Assembly: GCA_964597445.1 (NCBI GenBank)
Contig: CAZQXO010000014.1
Coordinates: 1 to 48,188 of the forward strand
Reading direction: 5' to 3'
DNA from: UBA10649 sp964597445
GTDB lineage: Bacteria; Actinomycetota; Actinomycetes; S36-B12
Length of the DNA stretch: 48,188 nt
Position 1 is the first letter of the stretch, and each line of letters opens with the position of its first letter. The notes beneath the pieces were generated by a model. That model ran no database searches, was not told where the DNA came from, and saw only the letters and a list, made by a program, of their open reading frames with translations. Below, piece after piece: positions 39,164-48,108 of the stretch. The position numbers and the translations under genes are program-made.

Positions 39164-40581
39164 GGATGGTCGACGCCGGACCCTCGGCTCCCTCGCCGAG
39201 CCGGATCCACATCGTCGGCATAGGCGGCGCGGGCATGTCCGGGATCGCGCGCATCATGGCCGCCCAGGGGGTGAACGTCTCCGGCTCCGACGCCAAGGAC
39301 TCGCGACGACTGCAGGCCCTTCGCGCCGTCGGGGTCGACGCGCGAGTCGGGCACGATGCCGCGTTGGTCCGGGGAATCGACGCGCTCGTCGTCTCCACCG
39401 CCATCCCCGCAGAGAACCCGGAGCGGGTGGCAGCGCGTGAGGCCGGGATCCCGGAGTGGAGTCGCGCCCAGGCTCTCGCCTCGGTGATGGCGGGCAGCCG
39501 CGGTGTCGCGGTGGCGGGAACCCACGGCAAGACCACGACCACCTCGATGCTCACGGTCGCCCTGCAGCATTGCGGCGCGGATCCGTCCTTCGCCATCGGC
39601 AGCGAGATCCACGAGTCCGGGTCCAATGCCCACCTCGGCAGCGGCGACATCTTCGTCGTCGAGGCGGATGAGAGCGACGGGGCCTTCCTGCACCTGGCGC
39701 CGATCGCGGCCATCGTCACGAATGTCGAGCCCGACCACCTCGATCACTGGGGAACCTTCGAGGCCATCGAGTCGGCCTTCCGGGACTTCTCGGTCGGCAT
39801 CGGTGGGCGTGGAGGGTTCGTCATCGTGTGCCAGGACGATCCAGGCGCCGCGCGACTGGCCGCCTCAGCCTCGGCCGCTGGCGTCGATGTCCGCACGTAC
39901 GGTGCTGACGCGGCCGCGGACTACCGACTCGTCGACGCGGAGGCGACGCCGACCGGCTGGTCGTTCGACACCGTGCACGAGGGTGTCCGGCTGGGCCGCA
40001 TCACCCTCCAGGTGCCCGGCCGGCACAACGCGCTGAACGCCCTCGCTGCACTGGCCTGCGGGCTGGGGCTGGGGTTCCCGGCCGCGGACCTGCGGGCCGG
40101 CCTTGCGGCCTTCAGCGGAACGCGACGCCGGTTCGACTTCAAGGGCCAGGCCGGAGGCGTCCGGGTGTACGACGACTACGCCCATCACCCGACCGAAATC
40201 GCAGCGACCCTCCGGGCGGCCCGCGAGGTGGTCGGTCACGGGCGGCTCGTCGTAGCGTTCCAGGCCCACCACTACTACCGGACGGCGATGTTCGTCGAGG
40301 AGTTCGGTGCCGCCCTCGGCCTCGCCGATGACGTCGTGGTGCTGGAGGTGTTCGCTCCGGGAGAGGAGGCGATCCCCGGGGCCAGCGGGCAGACCATGGC
40401 GGCGCACGTGCCGCTGGCCGAGGAGCACGTCGTCTTCGAGCCGTCCTGGTCGGCCGTGGCGTGGCACCTCGCCGACCGAGCCCGTCCGGGCGACATCGTC
40501 ATGACGCTCGGAGCGGGCGACATCGGCATGATCGCCACCGAGGTGCTCGACCTGCTGCGCGAGCGTCAGGGGGTGTCATGA
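39160..40581 (+). CDS. murC: UDP-N-acetylmuramate--L-alanine ligase MurC
   Basis: A 473-residue ligase that starts muropeptide synthesis by adding L-Ala. GIGGAGMSGIARIM is the N-terminal Rossmann motif, GTHGKTT at residues 120-126 the ATP loop, VEADESDGAFLHL, NVEPDHLDHWG and YDDYAHHPTEIAATL are further MurC signatures. The GTG at 39160 overlaps the murG stop; an ATG two codons later is an alternative start. It overlaps ftsQ by 4 nt. Confidence 0.95.
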   Translation: MRMVDAGPSAPSPSRIHIVGIGGAGMSGIARIMAAQGVNVSGSDAKDSRRLQALRAVGVDARVGHDAALVRGIDALVVSTAIPAENPERVAAREAGIPEWSRAQALASVMAGSRGVAVAGTHGKTTTTSMLTVALQHCGADPSFAIGSEIHESGSNAHLGSGDIFVVEADESDGAFLHLAPIAAIVTNVEPDHLDHWGTFEAIESAFRDFSVGIGGRGGFVIVCQDDPGAARLAASASAAGVDVRTYGADAAADYRLVDAEATPTGWSFDTVHEGVRLGRITLQVPGRHNALNALAALACGLGLGFPAADLRAGLAAFSGTRRRFDFKGQAGGVRVYDDYAHHPTEIAATLRAAREVVGHGRLVVAFQAHHYYRTAMFVEEFGAALGLADDVVVLEVFAPGEEAIPGASGQTMAAHVPLAEEHVVFEPSWSAVAWHLADRARPGDIVMTLGAGDIGMIATEVLDLLRERQGVS

Positions 40582-41351
40582 GGTCCTCGCTACCCCCGTC
40601 GGCGACCGACGCGGCCGCGTCGAGGGACGACGGATCCGCGCAGAGGCCGGAGCCATCGAGGCGTGCCCCGGTGCAGCGGCGCCCGCGCCTGAGCCGTCGC
40701 CAGCGTCGGGTGCTGCTGGTGGTGGGTGCCGCTGTCATCGGTGTCGGGGTCGTGTGGCTCGTCTGGTTCTCGTCCCTCCTGTCGGTGCGCGACGTGCGCG
40801 TCGCCGGGGTGGAGGGAGCCCGGGCGGGCGAGGTGCTGGCGGTGGCCGGAGTCCCGGTGGGCGTGCCGCTCGCGCGACTCGATGTCACGACGGCCGAGCA
40901 GCGCGTGCGTGACCTGCCCTGGGTCGCGAGCGTGGAGATCCGGCGGGGGTGGCCGTCCGAGGCCGTGGTCGCGGTGGAGCCGCGCACTCCCGTCGCGGCA
41001 CTGGAGTCCGACCCGCGGCGCAGCGCCGTCGATGCCTCCGGTGTCGTCTTCACCGTGGCGGAGCCCCTGCCGCGTCGCTTCCCCCGGCTGCGTGCCGAGG
41101 GCCCGGCCCTCGAGGCTGCGGTCGCCGTGCTCCAGTCGCTGCCCCCGGATCTCCGCGACCGGGTGGTGACGGTCGCGGCGACCACCCGCGATGACGTCGA
41201 CCTGTTCCTCCGATCGGGTGACGAGGTCCGCTGGGGGAGTGTCGACCAGGCCGAGATGAAGGCCGAGGTGCTGCGCGCCCTCCTCACGCGGAAGGCGGAC
41301 ATGTACGACGTCTCCGCACCCGAGCTGCCGACCACCTTCCGCCTGAACTGA
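40578..41351 (+). CDS. ftsQ: Cell division protein FtsQ
   Basis: A 257-residue bitopic protein linking divisome subunits. A long basic, Pro/Arg-rich cytoplasmic tail precedes the membrane helix (VLLVVGAAVIGVGVVWLVWF), then the POTRA domain (LSVRDVRVAGVEGARAGEVL to LPWVASVEIRRGWPSEAVVAV) and the FtsQ domain to the C-terminus. It is the last gene before the 226-bp ftsZ upstream region; there is no ftsA, as usual in actinobacteria. Confidence 0.92.
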   Translation: MRSSLPPSATDAAASRDDGSAQRPEPSRRAPVQRRPRLSRRQRRVLLVVGAAVIGVGVVWLVWFSSLLSVRDVRVAGVEGARAGEVLAVAGVPVGVPLARLDVTTAEQRVRDLPWVASVEIRRGWPSEAVVAVEPRTPVAALESDPRRSAVDASGVVFTVAEPLPRRFPRLRAEGPALEAAVAVLQSLPPDLRDRVVTVAATTRDDVDLFLRSGDEVRWGSVDQAEMKAEVLRALLTRKADMYDVSAPELPTTFRLN

Positions 41352-41358
41352 CTCCCGA

Positions 41359-41393
41359 GACCCCGACACGCGTGGCGCTGCTCTTCCGGGGTC
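41359..41393 (+). terminator. Weak inverted repeat after ftsQ
   Basis: GACCCCG (41359-41365) and CGGGGTC (41387-41393) can pair over a 21-nt loop that itself contains GCG/CGC pairs. It lies just after the ftsQ stop and could attenuate transcription from the murein genes into ftsZ. It has no T tract, so support is modest. Confidence 0.3.
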
Positions 41394-41437
41394 AACCACG
41401 ACTTGAGACTTTGGTCGGCGAAATCGGCCTTCTCACC

Positions 41438-41467
41438 TTGCGCAACTCCTGTCACACCCTCTAGCCT
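41438..41467 (+). promoter_or_regulatory. Possible ftsZ promoter
   Basis: TTGCGC (41438-41443) and TAGCCT (41462-41467) are separated by 18 bp, about 110 bp before the ftsZ start codon. This is only a partial match to the housekeeping consensus, but ftsZ commonly has its own promoters in actinobacteria and the 226-bp intergenic region supports one. Confidence 0.35.
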
Positions 41468-41498
41468 CCCGCCGGCTCGTGACCGCACCGAATTTCAG

Positions 41499-41517
41499 CC
41501 TCACCTTGAGGTTGAGG
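41499..41517 (+). promoter_or_regulatory. Palindrome with TTGAGG repeats in the ftsZ leader
   Basis: CCTCACCTTGAGGTTGAGG is an imperfect palindrome (arms CCTCA and TGAGG) in which TTGAGG also occurs twice in direct repeat. It lies 61 bp upstream of the ftsZ start codon, downstream of the candidate promoter. The size and symmetry are like operators of MerR-type regulators, but no regulator is known from this window. Confidence 0.4.
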
Positions 41518-41577
41518 GTTGTGGGCCAGGCGATTCCCGGGAGGGCCCGGGAGCACCGGACGAAGGGACGGACAGCC

Positions 41578-42684
41578 GTGGCGGCTCCGCAGAACTACCT
41601 GGCAGTGATCAAGGTCGTCGGCATCGGCGGGGGCGGCGTCAACGCCGTGAACCGGATGATCGAGGTCGGACTCAAGGGCGTGGAGTTCATCGCCATCAAC
41701 ACGGACGCGCAGGCGCTGCTCATGAGCGACGCCGACGTCAAGCTGGACATCGGTCGTGAGCTCACCCGAGGACTCGGCGCCGGTGCCAATCCCGAGGTGG
41801 GCAAGAAGGCAGCCGAGGATCACCTCGAGGAGATCGAGGAGGTGCTCAAGGGCGCCGACATGGTCTTCGTCACGGCCGGCGAGGGCGGTGGAACCGGCAC
41901 CGGCGGCGCACCCGTCGTCGCTCGGGTCGCTCGCTCTCTCGGTGCCCTCACCATCGGCGTGGTCACGCGTCCGTTCGGCTTCGAGGGTCGTCGCCGCCAG
42001 TCCCAGGCCGAGGCAGGCGTGGACTCGCTTCGCAGCGAGGTCGACACGCTCATCGTCATCCCGAACGATCGGCTGCTCTCCCTCGCCGACCGCAACATCA
42101 GCGTGATCGACGCCTTCCGCCAGGCCGACCACGTGCTACTGCAGGGCGTCTCGGGGATCACGGACCTGATCACCACGCCGGGCCTGATCAACCTGGACTT
42201 CGCCGACGTTAAGAGCGTCATGCACTCGGCCGGCTCGGCCCTCATGGGCATCGGATCCGCACGGGGCGAGGATCGCGCCGTCGAGGCGGCCGAGAAGGCG
42301 ATCTCCAGCCCGCTGCTGGAGGCCGGCATCGACGGTGCCCACGGCGTGCTGCTCTCGGTCTCGGGCGGCAGCGACCTGGGGCTGTTCGAGATCAACGAGG
42401 CGGCCCGCCTCGTCGCGGATGCTGCGCATCCGGACGCCAACATCATCTTCGGCGCCGTCATCGACGACACGCTCGGCGACGAGGTGCGGGTCACCGTCAT
42501 CGCCGCCGGCTTCGAGGGCGGTGAGCCGCCGGCGCGCAGGATGGCCACCGTGGGAGGCGCGTCGCGCCAGCGCGAGGGCGACACCGGCGAGGTCCCGAGC
42601 GTGAAGGCACCCGGGGGGCCTTCACGGACGATCGTGTTCGAGGACTCCGACGACGATCTCGACATCCCGGACTTCCTCAAGTAG
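41578..42684 (+). CDS. ftsZ: Cell division protein FtsZ
   Basis: A 368-residue tubulin-like GTPase that forms the division ring. VVGIGGGGVNAVNRMI is the first nucleotide loop, GGGTGTG at residues 103-109 the tubulin signature, and NLDFADVKSVM the catalytic T7 loop (the GTPase Asp region). A short linker leads to the conserved C-terminal peptide DDLDIPDFLK that binds SepF and other partners. The GTG at 41578 has AAGGGA upstream; an earlier in-frame GTG at 41479 would add 33 residues unlike FtsZ. Its stop shares a base with the pgeF start. Confidence 0.97.
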   Translation: MAAPQNYLAVIKVVGIGGGGVNAVNRMIEVGLKGVEFIAINTDAQALLMSDADVKLDIGRELTRGLGAGANPEVGKKAAEDHLEEIEEVLKGADMVFVTAGEGGGTGTGGAPVVARVARSLGALTIGVVTRPFGFEGRRRQSQAEAGVDSLRSEVDTLIVIPNDRLLSLADRNISVIDAFRQADHVLLQGVSGITDLITTPGLINLDFADVKSVMHSAGSALMGIGSARGEDRAVEAAEKAISSPLLEAGIDGAHGVLLSVSGGSDLGLFEINEAARLVADAAHPDANIIFGAVIDDTLGDEVRVTVIAAGFEGGEPPARRMATVGGASRQREGDTGEVPSVKAPGGPSRTIVFEDSDDDLDIPDFLK

Positions 42685-43496
42685 TGCGTCCTGAACCAGT
42701 CCAGGAAGCAGTGCTCGCCTCCGGCGACCTTGCTCCCTGCACTCCCGGTGGCCGTCCAGCATTCTGGGCGGCCACCGGTCGTTACGGTGGCGTCAGCAGT
42801 GCGCCTTTCGACTCCCTGAACCTCGCGGTGCATGTCGGCGACGATCCTGACCGCGTGGCGGCCAACCGAGACCGGCTGCGTCGGGCGGCCGGGGCGCACG
42901 GCATCGCGGTCCTGCGTGCCGTGCACGGATCGCACGTCGCAGTGGTCGACACCCCGGGTGACGTGAGGGATGCCGATGCTGTCGTCACCGAGGCCGCCGG
43001 CCTCGGGTTGGTGGCGCTGGGGGCCGACTGCCTGGTGCTCGGCATCGCGGGTGATGACGGGCGCACGGTGGCGGTCGCGCACTGCGGCTGGCGGGGTCTG
43101 GCCGGCGACGTCATGGGGGCGACCCTGCAGGTGCTCGGAGAGCGGGGTGTCAGCCCCGCGCAGATCGTCCTGGGGCCCTCCATCTGCGGCGCGTGCTACC
43201 CCGTGCCTGACGAGCGGATCGCCGAACTGCGGAGGACCTGCTCCGCACGGGTGTCCGAGGCGGCCGTCGTGCGCTGCGGGGACGGCCAGTCCGGCATCGA
43301 CGTCCGAGCCGGGGTCCGGACGCGACTGGAGGAGCTCGGCTGGGGTCACGTGCCGGTCACCGATGTCGCCCGGTGCACGGCCGAGGACCCGGGGCTGTTC
43401 TCGCATCGTCGCGACGGCGTCACCGGGCGTCAGGGACTGATCCTGGTGAGCAGCGCGGATGCGGATGCGCCCCGCGAGGGGAGGATGTCGCCATGA
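42684..43496 (+). CDS. pgeF: Peptidoglycan editing factor PgeF (YfiH/laccase-domain family)
   Basis: A 270-residue protein of the YfiH/PgeF family, which removes misincorporated muropeptides (serine in place of alanine) and has also been described as a polyphenol oxidase. ATGRYGGVSSAPFDSLNLA, HVGDDPDRVAANR, LRAVHGSHV, and VLGPSICGACYPVP are conserved. The core TADC and HAGWRG motifs of the family read GADC and HCGWRG here. The GTG at 42684 shares one base with the ftsZ stop (TAGTG) and an ATGA links it to yggS. Confidence 0.88.
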   Translation: MRPEPVQEAVLASGDLAPCTPGGRPAFWAATGRYGGVSSAPFDSLNLAVHVGDDPDRVAANRDRLRRAAGAHGIAVLRAVHGSHVAVVDTPGDVRDADAVVTEAAGLGLVALGADCLVLGIAGDDGRTVAVAHCGWRGLAGDVMGATLQVLGERGVSPAQIVLGPSICGACYPVPDERIAELRRTCSARVSEAAVVRCGDGQSGIDVRAGVRTRLEELGWGHVPVTDVARCTAEDPGLFSHRRDGVTGRQGLILVSSADADAPREGRMSP

Positions 43497-44227
43497 CCGC
43501 TCGCACGGACGAACGGCGGGAGGACATCCGCCTGGGCGTGCAGGAGGCGCGCGATCGGATCGACCGGGCGCGTGCTGCCGCAGGCCGCGTGGATCCCGTC
43601 CGGCTCGTCGTGGTCACGAAGACCTTCCCCTCCAGCGACGTCGACATCCTGGCCGAGCTCGGGGTGACGGACGTGGGGGAGAACCGATCCCAGGAGGCGA
43701 GCGCCAAGCGCGAGTCCGCGGGCGTGCAGGCCCACGACCTGCGCTGGCACATGATCGGCCAGGTCCAGACGAACAAGGCGCGGCAGATCGTCTCGTGGGC
43801 CGATGTCGTGGAGTCCGTCGACCGCGAGTCGGCGATCAACGCCCTCGACCGCGCCGCGCAGGCGGCCGAGCGCCGCCTCGACGTGCTCCTGCAGGTGAAC
43901 CTCGACCCGGACCCCGGTGAGGGCCGGGGAGGGGCCCGGCCGGTCGACGTCCCACGACTCGCGGAGCTGGTGGCCGCATCGGCCTCCCTCCGCCTGACCG
44001 GCGTGATGGGTGTCGCTCCCCACCCGGGTCCGCATCCGCCCAGCGCCTCGGCGCGGGAAGCGTTCGACCGTCTTGCGGCGGTGGCGGCGTACCTCCGCGG
44101 GGACCACCCCGAGGCGTGGGAGATCTCCGCCGGGATGAGCGGGGACCTCGAGGAGGCGGTCGCTGCCGGGGCGACACAGGTCCGGATCGGGGGCGCGGTA
44201 CTCGGGGCACGAGTGCGCGTGGAGTAA
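43493..44227 (+). CDS. yggS: YggS-family pyridoxal phosphate homeostasis protein
   Basis: A 244-residue single-domain PLP-binding protein with the fold of alanine racemase but without known catalysis. LVVVTKTFP carries the PLP-binding lysine, DVGENRSQEASAKR, LRWHMIGQVQTNKA and the C-terminal ISAGMSGDLEEAVAAGAT and QVRIGGAVLGAR complete the family pattern. It is usually found in this place next to ftsZ and sepF. It starts at ATG 43493, overlapping pgeF. Confidence 0.93.
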   Translation: MTARTDERREDIRLGVQEARDRIDRARAAAGRVDPVRLVVVTKTFPSSDVDILAELGVTDVGENRSQEASAKRESAGVQAHDLRWHMIGQVQTNKARQIVSWADVVESVDRESAINALDRAAQAAERRLDVLLQVNLDPDPGEGRGGARPVDVPRLAELVAASASLRLTGVMGVAPHPGPHPPSASAREAFDRLAAVAAYLRGDHPEAWEISAGMSGDLEEAVAAGATQVRIGGAVLGARVRVE

Positions 44228-44301
44228 CGTCGAGGTCGCGCGTCGGAGTCGATGGCACGGGGCGCCCATCAGATCAGGCACGAACAGGGAGGCAGCGGGA
44301 G

Positions 44302-44898
44302 ATGGCTGGCGCGATGCGCAAGATGGCCGTGTACCTGGGTCTGGTCGAGGATCAGGGCGACGACGCCTACGACGACTACCGGGACTACGACGACTACGAC
44401 GACTCCCGGCGCGGAGGCCGCGACTCGCGCGACTCGCGGGACTCCCGCTCGCGGGGCTACGACCCGGGCTACGACGACGACCGCTACAGCTCACGAAGCG
44501 TTCGCCCGATCCCCGACACGCGAGCCGTCCGCACCTTCCGCAGCGATGCCCCGCCACCGAGCAACCCGACATCGGCCCCCCTGGCTGACCGCCGTCCGTC
44601 CTACGCTCCCGGCCCGGACATCTCCCGCATCGAGACGATTCACCCACGCAGCTACAACGATGCGCGCCGCATCGGAGAGCAGTACCGCGAGGGCGTGCCG
44701 GTCATCATGAACCTCTCCGAGCTCGAGGATCCCGACGCCAAGCGGATCATCGACTTCGCCGCCGGCCTCGTCTTCGGCATGCGCGGGTCGATCGAGCGCA
44801 TCACCAACAAGGTCTTCCTCCTCTCCCCGGTGAACGTCGACATCGGCGACGCCGCCAAGGCCCAGATTGCCCAGGACGGCTTCTTCAACCAGAGTTGA
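44302..44898 (+). CDS. sepF: Cell division protein SepF
   Basis: A 198-residue protein that tethers FtsZ to the membrane in bacteria without FtsA. MAGAMRKMAVYLGLVE is the N-terminal amphipathic membrane-binding helix. An acidic Asp/Tyr/Arg/Ser-rich linker follows (YDDYRDYDDYDD, RDSRDSRDSRSR), then the SepF core from HPRSYNDARRIGEQYREGV through NLSELEDPDAKRIIDFAAGL to SPVNVDI. The ATG at 44302 is used because the helix begins at once and GGGAG is 5' of it. It is followed by yggT after 37 nt. Confidence 0.93.
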   Translation: MAGAMRKMAVYLGLVEDQGDDAYDDYRDYDDYDDSRRGGRDSRDSRDSRSRGYDPGYDDDRYSSRSVRPIPDTRAVRTFRSDAPPPSNPTSAPLADRRPSYAPGPDISRIETIHPRSYNDARRIGEQYREGVPVIMNLSELEDPDAKRIIDFAAGLVFGMRGSIERITNKVFLLSPVNVDIGDAAKAQIAQDGFFNQS

Positions 44899-44935
44899 GC
44901 CGCAGGCATCCACCACACCAGAGCGGGAGTAGCAC

Positions 44936-45235
44936 GTGTCGATCCTCTTCGAGGCGATCGCTCTCGTGCTGCTCGTCTTCTGGTTCTTCCTGCTCGCCCG
45001 CCTGGTCTTCGACCTCGTGCAGGCCTTCTCCCGAAACTGGACTCCACGGGGGCCGCTGCTCGTCCTGCTGGAGCTGATCTACACCGTCACGGACCCGCCG
45101 CTGAGGTTCCTGAGGCGGTTCATCCCGCCCCTGCGCATCGGGCAGGTGTCGTTCGACCTGGCCTTCCTGATCCTGCTGCTGGGCACGAACATCCTCATCA
45201 GCGTGGTTCGCGGGATCGGCGCTTCGTTCGCCTGA
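44936..45235 (+). CDS. yggT: YggT-family membrane protein
   Basis: A 99-residue membrane protein with two hydrophobic segments (FEAIALVLLVFWFFLLARLV and SFDLAFLILLLGTNILISVV) and the conserved loop YTVTDPPLRFLRRFIPPLR typical of YggT. The GTG at 44936 is the start. The family acts near the divisome or in osmotic stress, but its function is unclear. divIVA, often next in this cluster, is absent; ileS follows on the other strand with only 7 bp between stops. Confidence 0.9.
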   Translation: MSILFEAIALVLLVFWFFLLARLVFDLVQAFSRNWTPRGPLLVLLELIYTVTDPPLRFLRRFIPPLRIGQVSFDLAFLILLLGTNILISVVRGIGASFA

Positions 45236-45242
45236 TCGGCCC

Positions 45243-47936
45243 CTAGGTCGCGCGTGCGAGCCAGAGCTGGGCCGGAAGGTCGCTGTCCACCGGGGTCGCC
45301 GCTCCCGGCGGCTGGCCCTCGGCGAAGTCGACGGCCAGCACCTCTCGCGCGATGTCGCTCGCATGCTCACGGATGGCCGCAGCCGTGGGCGCGTCCTCGG
45401 AGGCCCACCACACCCGGATGCGGTCGCTGACGTCCAGGCCTGCCGACTTGCGTCCCTCCTGCAGGGTGCGCACGACTTCCCGCGCCGCCCCGGCGCGAAG
45501 GAGNNNNNNNNNNNNNNNNNNNNNNNNNNNNNNNNNNNNNNNNNNNNNNNNNNNNNNNNNNNNNNNNNNNNNNNNNNNNNNNNNNNNNNNNNNNNNNNNN
45601 NNNCTGCCTCGGTCGGACGGAACAGGTCCTGCCACACACGCTCGGTGATGAAGGGTGTGAAGGGTGCCAGGCACAGGGTCACGGTGCGCAGTGCCTCGTG
45701 GAGCGTGGCGAGGGCAGCCGGGTCGCCCTCCCAGAAGCGTCGGCGGGAACGGCGCACGTACCAGTTCGAGAGGTCGTCGACGAACGAGGACAGCAGACGG
45801 CCGGCACGCTGGGTGTCGAAGGACTCGAGGGCGAGGTCGACCTCATGGGCCATTCGTGCCGCCTCCGACAGCACCCAGCGATCGACGACCGGGCGATCAG
45901 CAGCCGGGGGTGCGCCGTCACTCGGCTGCCATCCCGCCGTGCGCGCGTACAGGGACTGGAACGAGACCGTGTTCCAGTAGGTCAGGAGCGTCTTGCGGAC
46001 GACATCGGCGATGGCCGCATGTCCGACACGTCGGGCCTGCCAGGGGGATCCACTGGCCAGCATGAACCAGCGAAGAGCGTCGGCACCGTGCTCATCCATG
46101 AGCGGGATCGGGGCGAGGATGTTGCCGAGGTGCTTGCTCATCTTGCGGCCGTCCTCGTCGAGGATGTGGCCGAGGCAGACGACGTTGCGGTACGAGGACT
46201 GGCCGAAGACGAGCGTGTTGACAGCCATGAGCGTGTAGAACCAGCCGCGGGTCTGGTCGATCGCCTCGCAGATGAAGTCGGCCGGGAACTGCTCGGCGAA
46301 GGCGCTCTCGTTCCTGTGCGGGTAGCCGAGGGCGGCGAAGGGCATCGAGCCCGAGTCGTACCAGCCGTCGATGACCTCGGGCACGCGCCTGGCCTCCAGG
46401 CCGCACTCGGGGCACGGAACGGTGATGTCGTCGACGTACGGGCGGTGGGGGTCGGTCTCGGTGACATCGAGCCCAGCGAGCTCGCTGAGCTCGGCCAGCG
46501 AGCCCACGGCCGTGTGGTGGCCATCGGGGCATCGCCAGATCGGCAGGGGGGTTCCCCAGTAGCGATTTCGTGAAAGCGCCCAGTCGACGTTGTTGGTCAG
46601 CCAGTCTCCGTACCGACCCCACTTGATGGTCTCGGGGAACCAGTTGGTCTGCTCGTTCTGCTGGAGGAGCTCCTCCTTGCGCTGCGTGGTTCGGATGTAC
46701 CACGAGGGTTGCGCGTAGTAGACGAGCGGCGTGTGGCAGCGCCAGCAGTGCGGGTAGGAGTGCTCATAGGCGAGGTGACGGAACATGAGGCCTCGCTGCT
46801 CGAGGTCAGCGATGAGGGTCTCGTCGGCCTTCTTGAAGAACATCCCGCCGACGACAGGCACCTCGTCGCTGAAGTGTCCATCGGGCTGAAGGGGATTGAC
46901 GACGGGAAGTCCGTAGCGGCGGCAGGTGAGGAGGTCATCCGCACCGAAGGCGGGAGCCTGATGCACGAGGCCGGTGCCATCGTCGGTGGTCACGTAGTCG
47001 GCGAGGAGCACGAAGTGGGCATCGGGGATGTCGACGAAGTCGAAGGGCCGGTCGTAGCCAACCCGCTCGAGCGCGGCCCCGGGCATCGTCTCGAGGACAG
47101 TGACCTCATCCTCACCGAAGATCGCTGGAATGAGCTCCTGCGCCACGACGAGCAGCTCGTCCTGCTCGGTGCGCACCACGGCGTAGGTGGCATCCGGCTT
47201 CACCGCGACGGCGGTGTTCGACACGAGTGTCCACGGAGTCGTGGTCCAGACGAGAAGCGCGACACCCGGGTGGCGCTGGGCGAGGGCGTCATCCGCGCGC
47301 ACGGGGAATCGGACATAGACCGACGGATCGACGACCGTCTCGTAGCCCTGTGCCAGCTCGTGGTCGGACAGGCCGGTGCCGCACCGGGGGCAGTAGGGCG
47401 CCACGCGATGATCCTGGGCGAGCAGCCCCTGGTCGAAGATCTGCTTGAGCGACCACCAGACGCTCTGGACGTAGTCCTTGTCCATGGTCCAGTAGGCGCG
47501 ATCCATGTCGACCCAGTAGCCCATGCGCCGGGTCATCTCGGAGAACTCGTCCACATGCCGCAGGACGGACTCGCGACAGCGGGCATTGAACTCCGCGACG
47601 CCGTAGGCCTCGATGTCCTGCTTTCCCGTGAAGCCGAGCTCCTTCTCCACGGCCAGCTCGACGGGCAGGCCGTGACAGTCCCAGCCGGCCTGTCGCGGAA
47701 CGTAGTAGCCCTTCATCGTCCGGTAGCGGGGGAAGACGTCCTTGAAGACGCGAGCCTCGACGTGATGGGTGCCCGGTGTTCCGTTCGCCGTGGGCGGCCC
47801 CTCGTAGAACACCCAGAGGGGTCGTCCCTCGCTCTGGGCGACCGAGGCCTCGAAGATGCGCTCGGCGTCCCACATGGCCAGGACCTCGTGCTCCAGTGCA
47901 GGCAGGTCGACCTGCGCTGGCACGGCCCGGTACATG
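45243..47936 (-). CDS. ileS: Isoleucyl-tRNA synthetase (gap inside; GxHH type)
   Basis: A class I synthetase that charges tRNA(Ile). The start MYRAVPAQVDLP is at 47936. The signature normally HxGH reads GTHH at residues 55-58 (TPGTHHVEARVF); KMSKHLGN and the editing domain follow. A 100-N run at 45504-45603 splits the gene: 777 residues lie before it and 86 after (LRAGAAREVVRTLQEG to the C-terminus), in different frames. Enzymes of this group have about 1050-1110 residues, so roughly 200 residues (about 600 bp) are missing, far more than the 100 N. No T-box leader is visible upstream. Confidence 0.93.
45504..45603. other. Assembly gap of unknown size inside ileS
   Basis: Exactly 100 N separate the two parts of ileS. 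The flanks do not overlap and the frame changes across the N run. By comparison with typical enzyme length, about 600 bp are missing here, so the 100 N are a placeholder. Confidence 0.85.
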
Positions 47937-48108
47937 GTGCCTCCTGGGGACAGGCCGGGCACTGCCGGCGGGCATGACGTGGTCTCGGCCGGTCAGGATA
48001 TCGGCGAGTCAGCAGGTCAGGATCGGCGCATGGGCCTAGCATCATGCGGATACCGAGCAGGTGCCGTCGGCGCCCGTATGCAGCGCCAGCGCGATGGACA
48101 GGGGAGTC

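Noticed and set aside
47937..48108. T-box riboswitch in the ileS leader
   Set aside because: Actinobacterial ileS genes can have translational T-boxes, but I found no antisequestrator-like TGGNACCGCG core or convincing stem I with an ATC specifier in these 172 bp.
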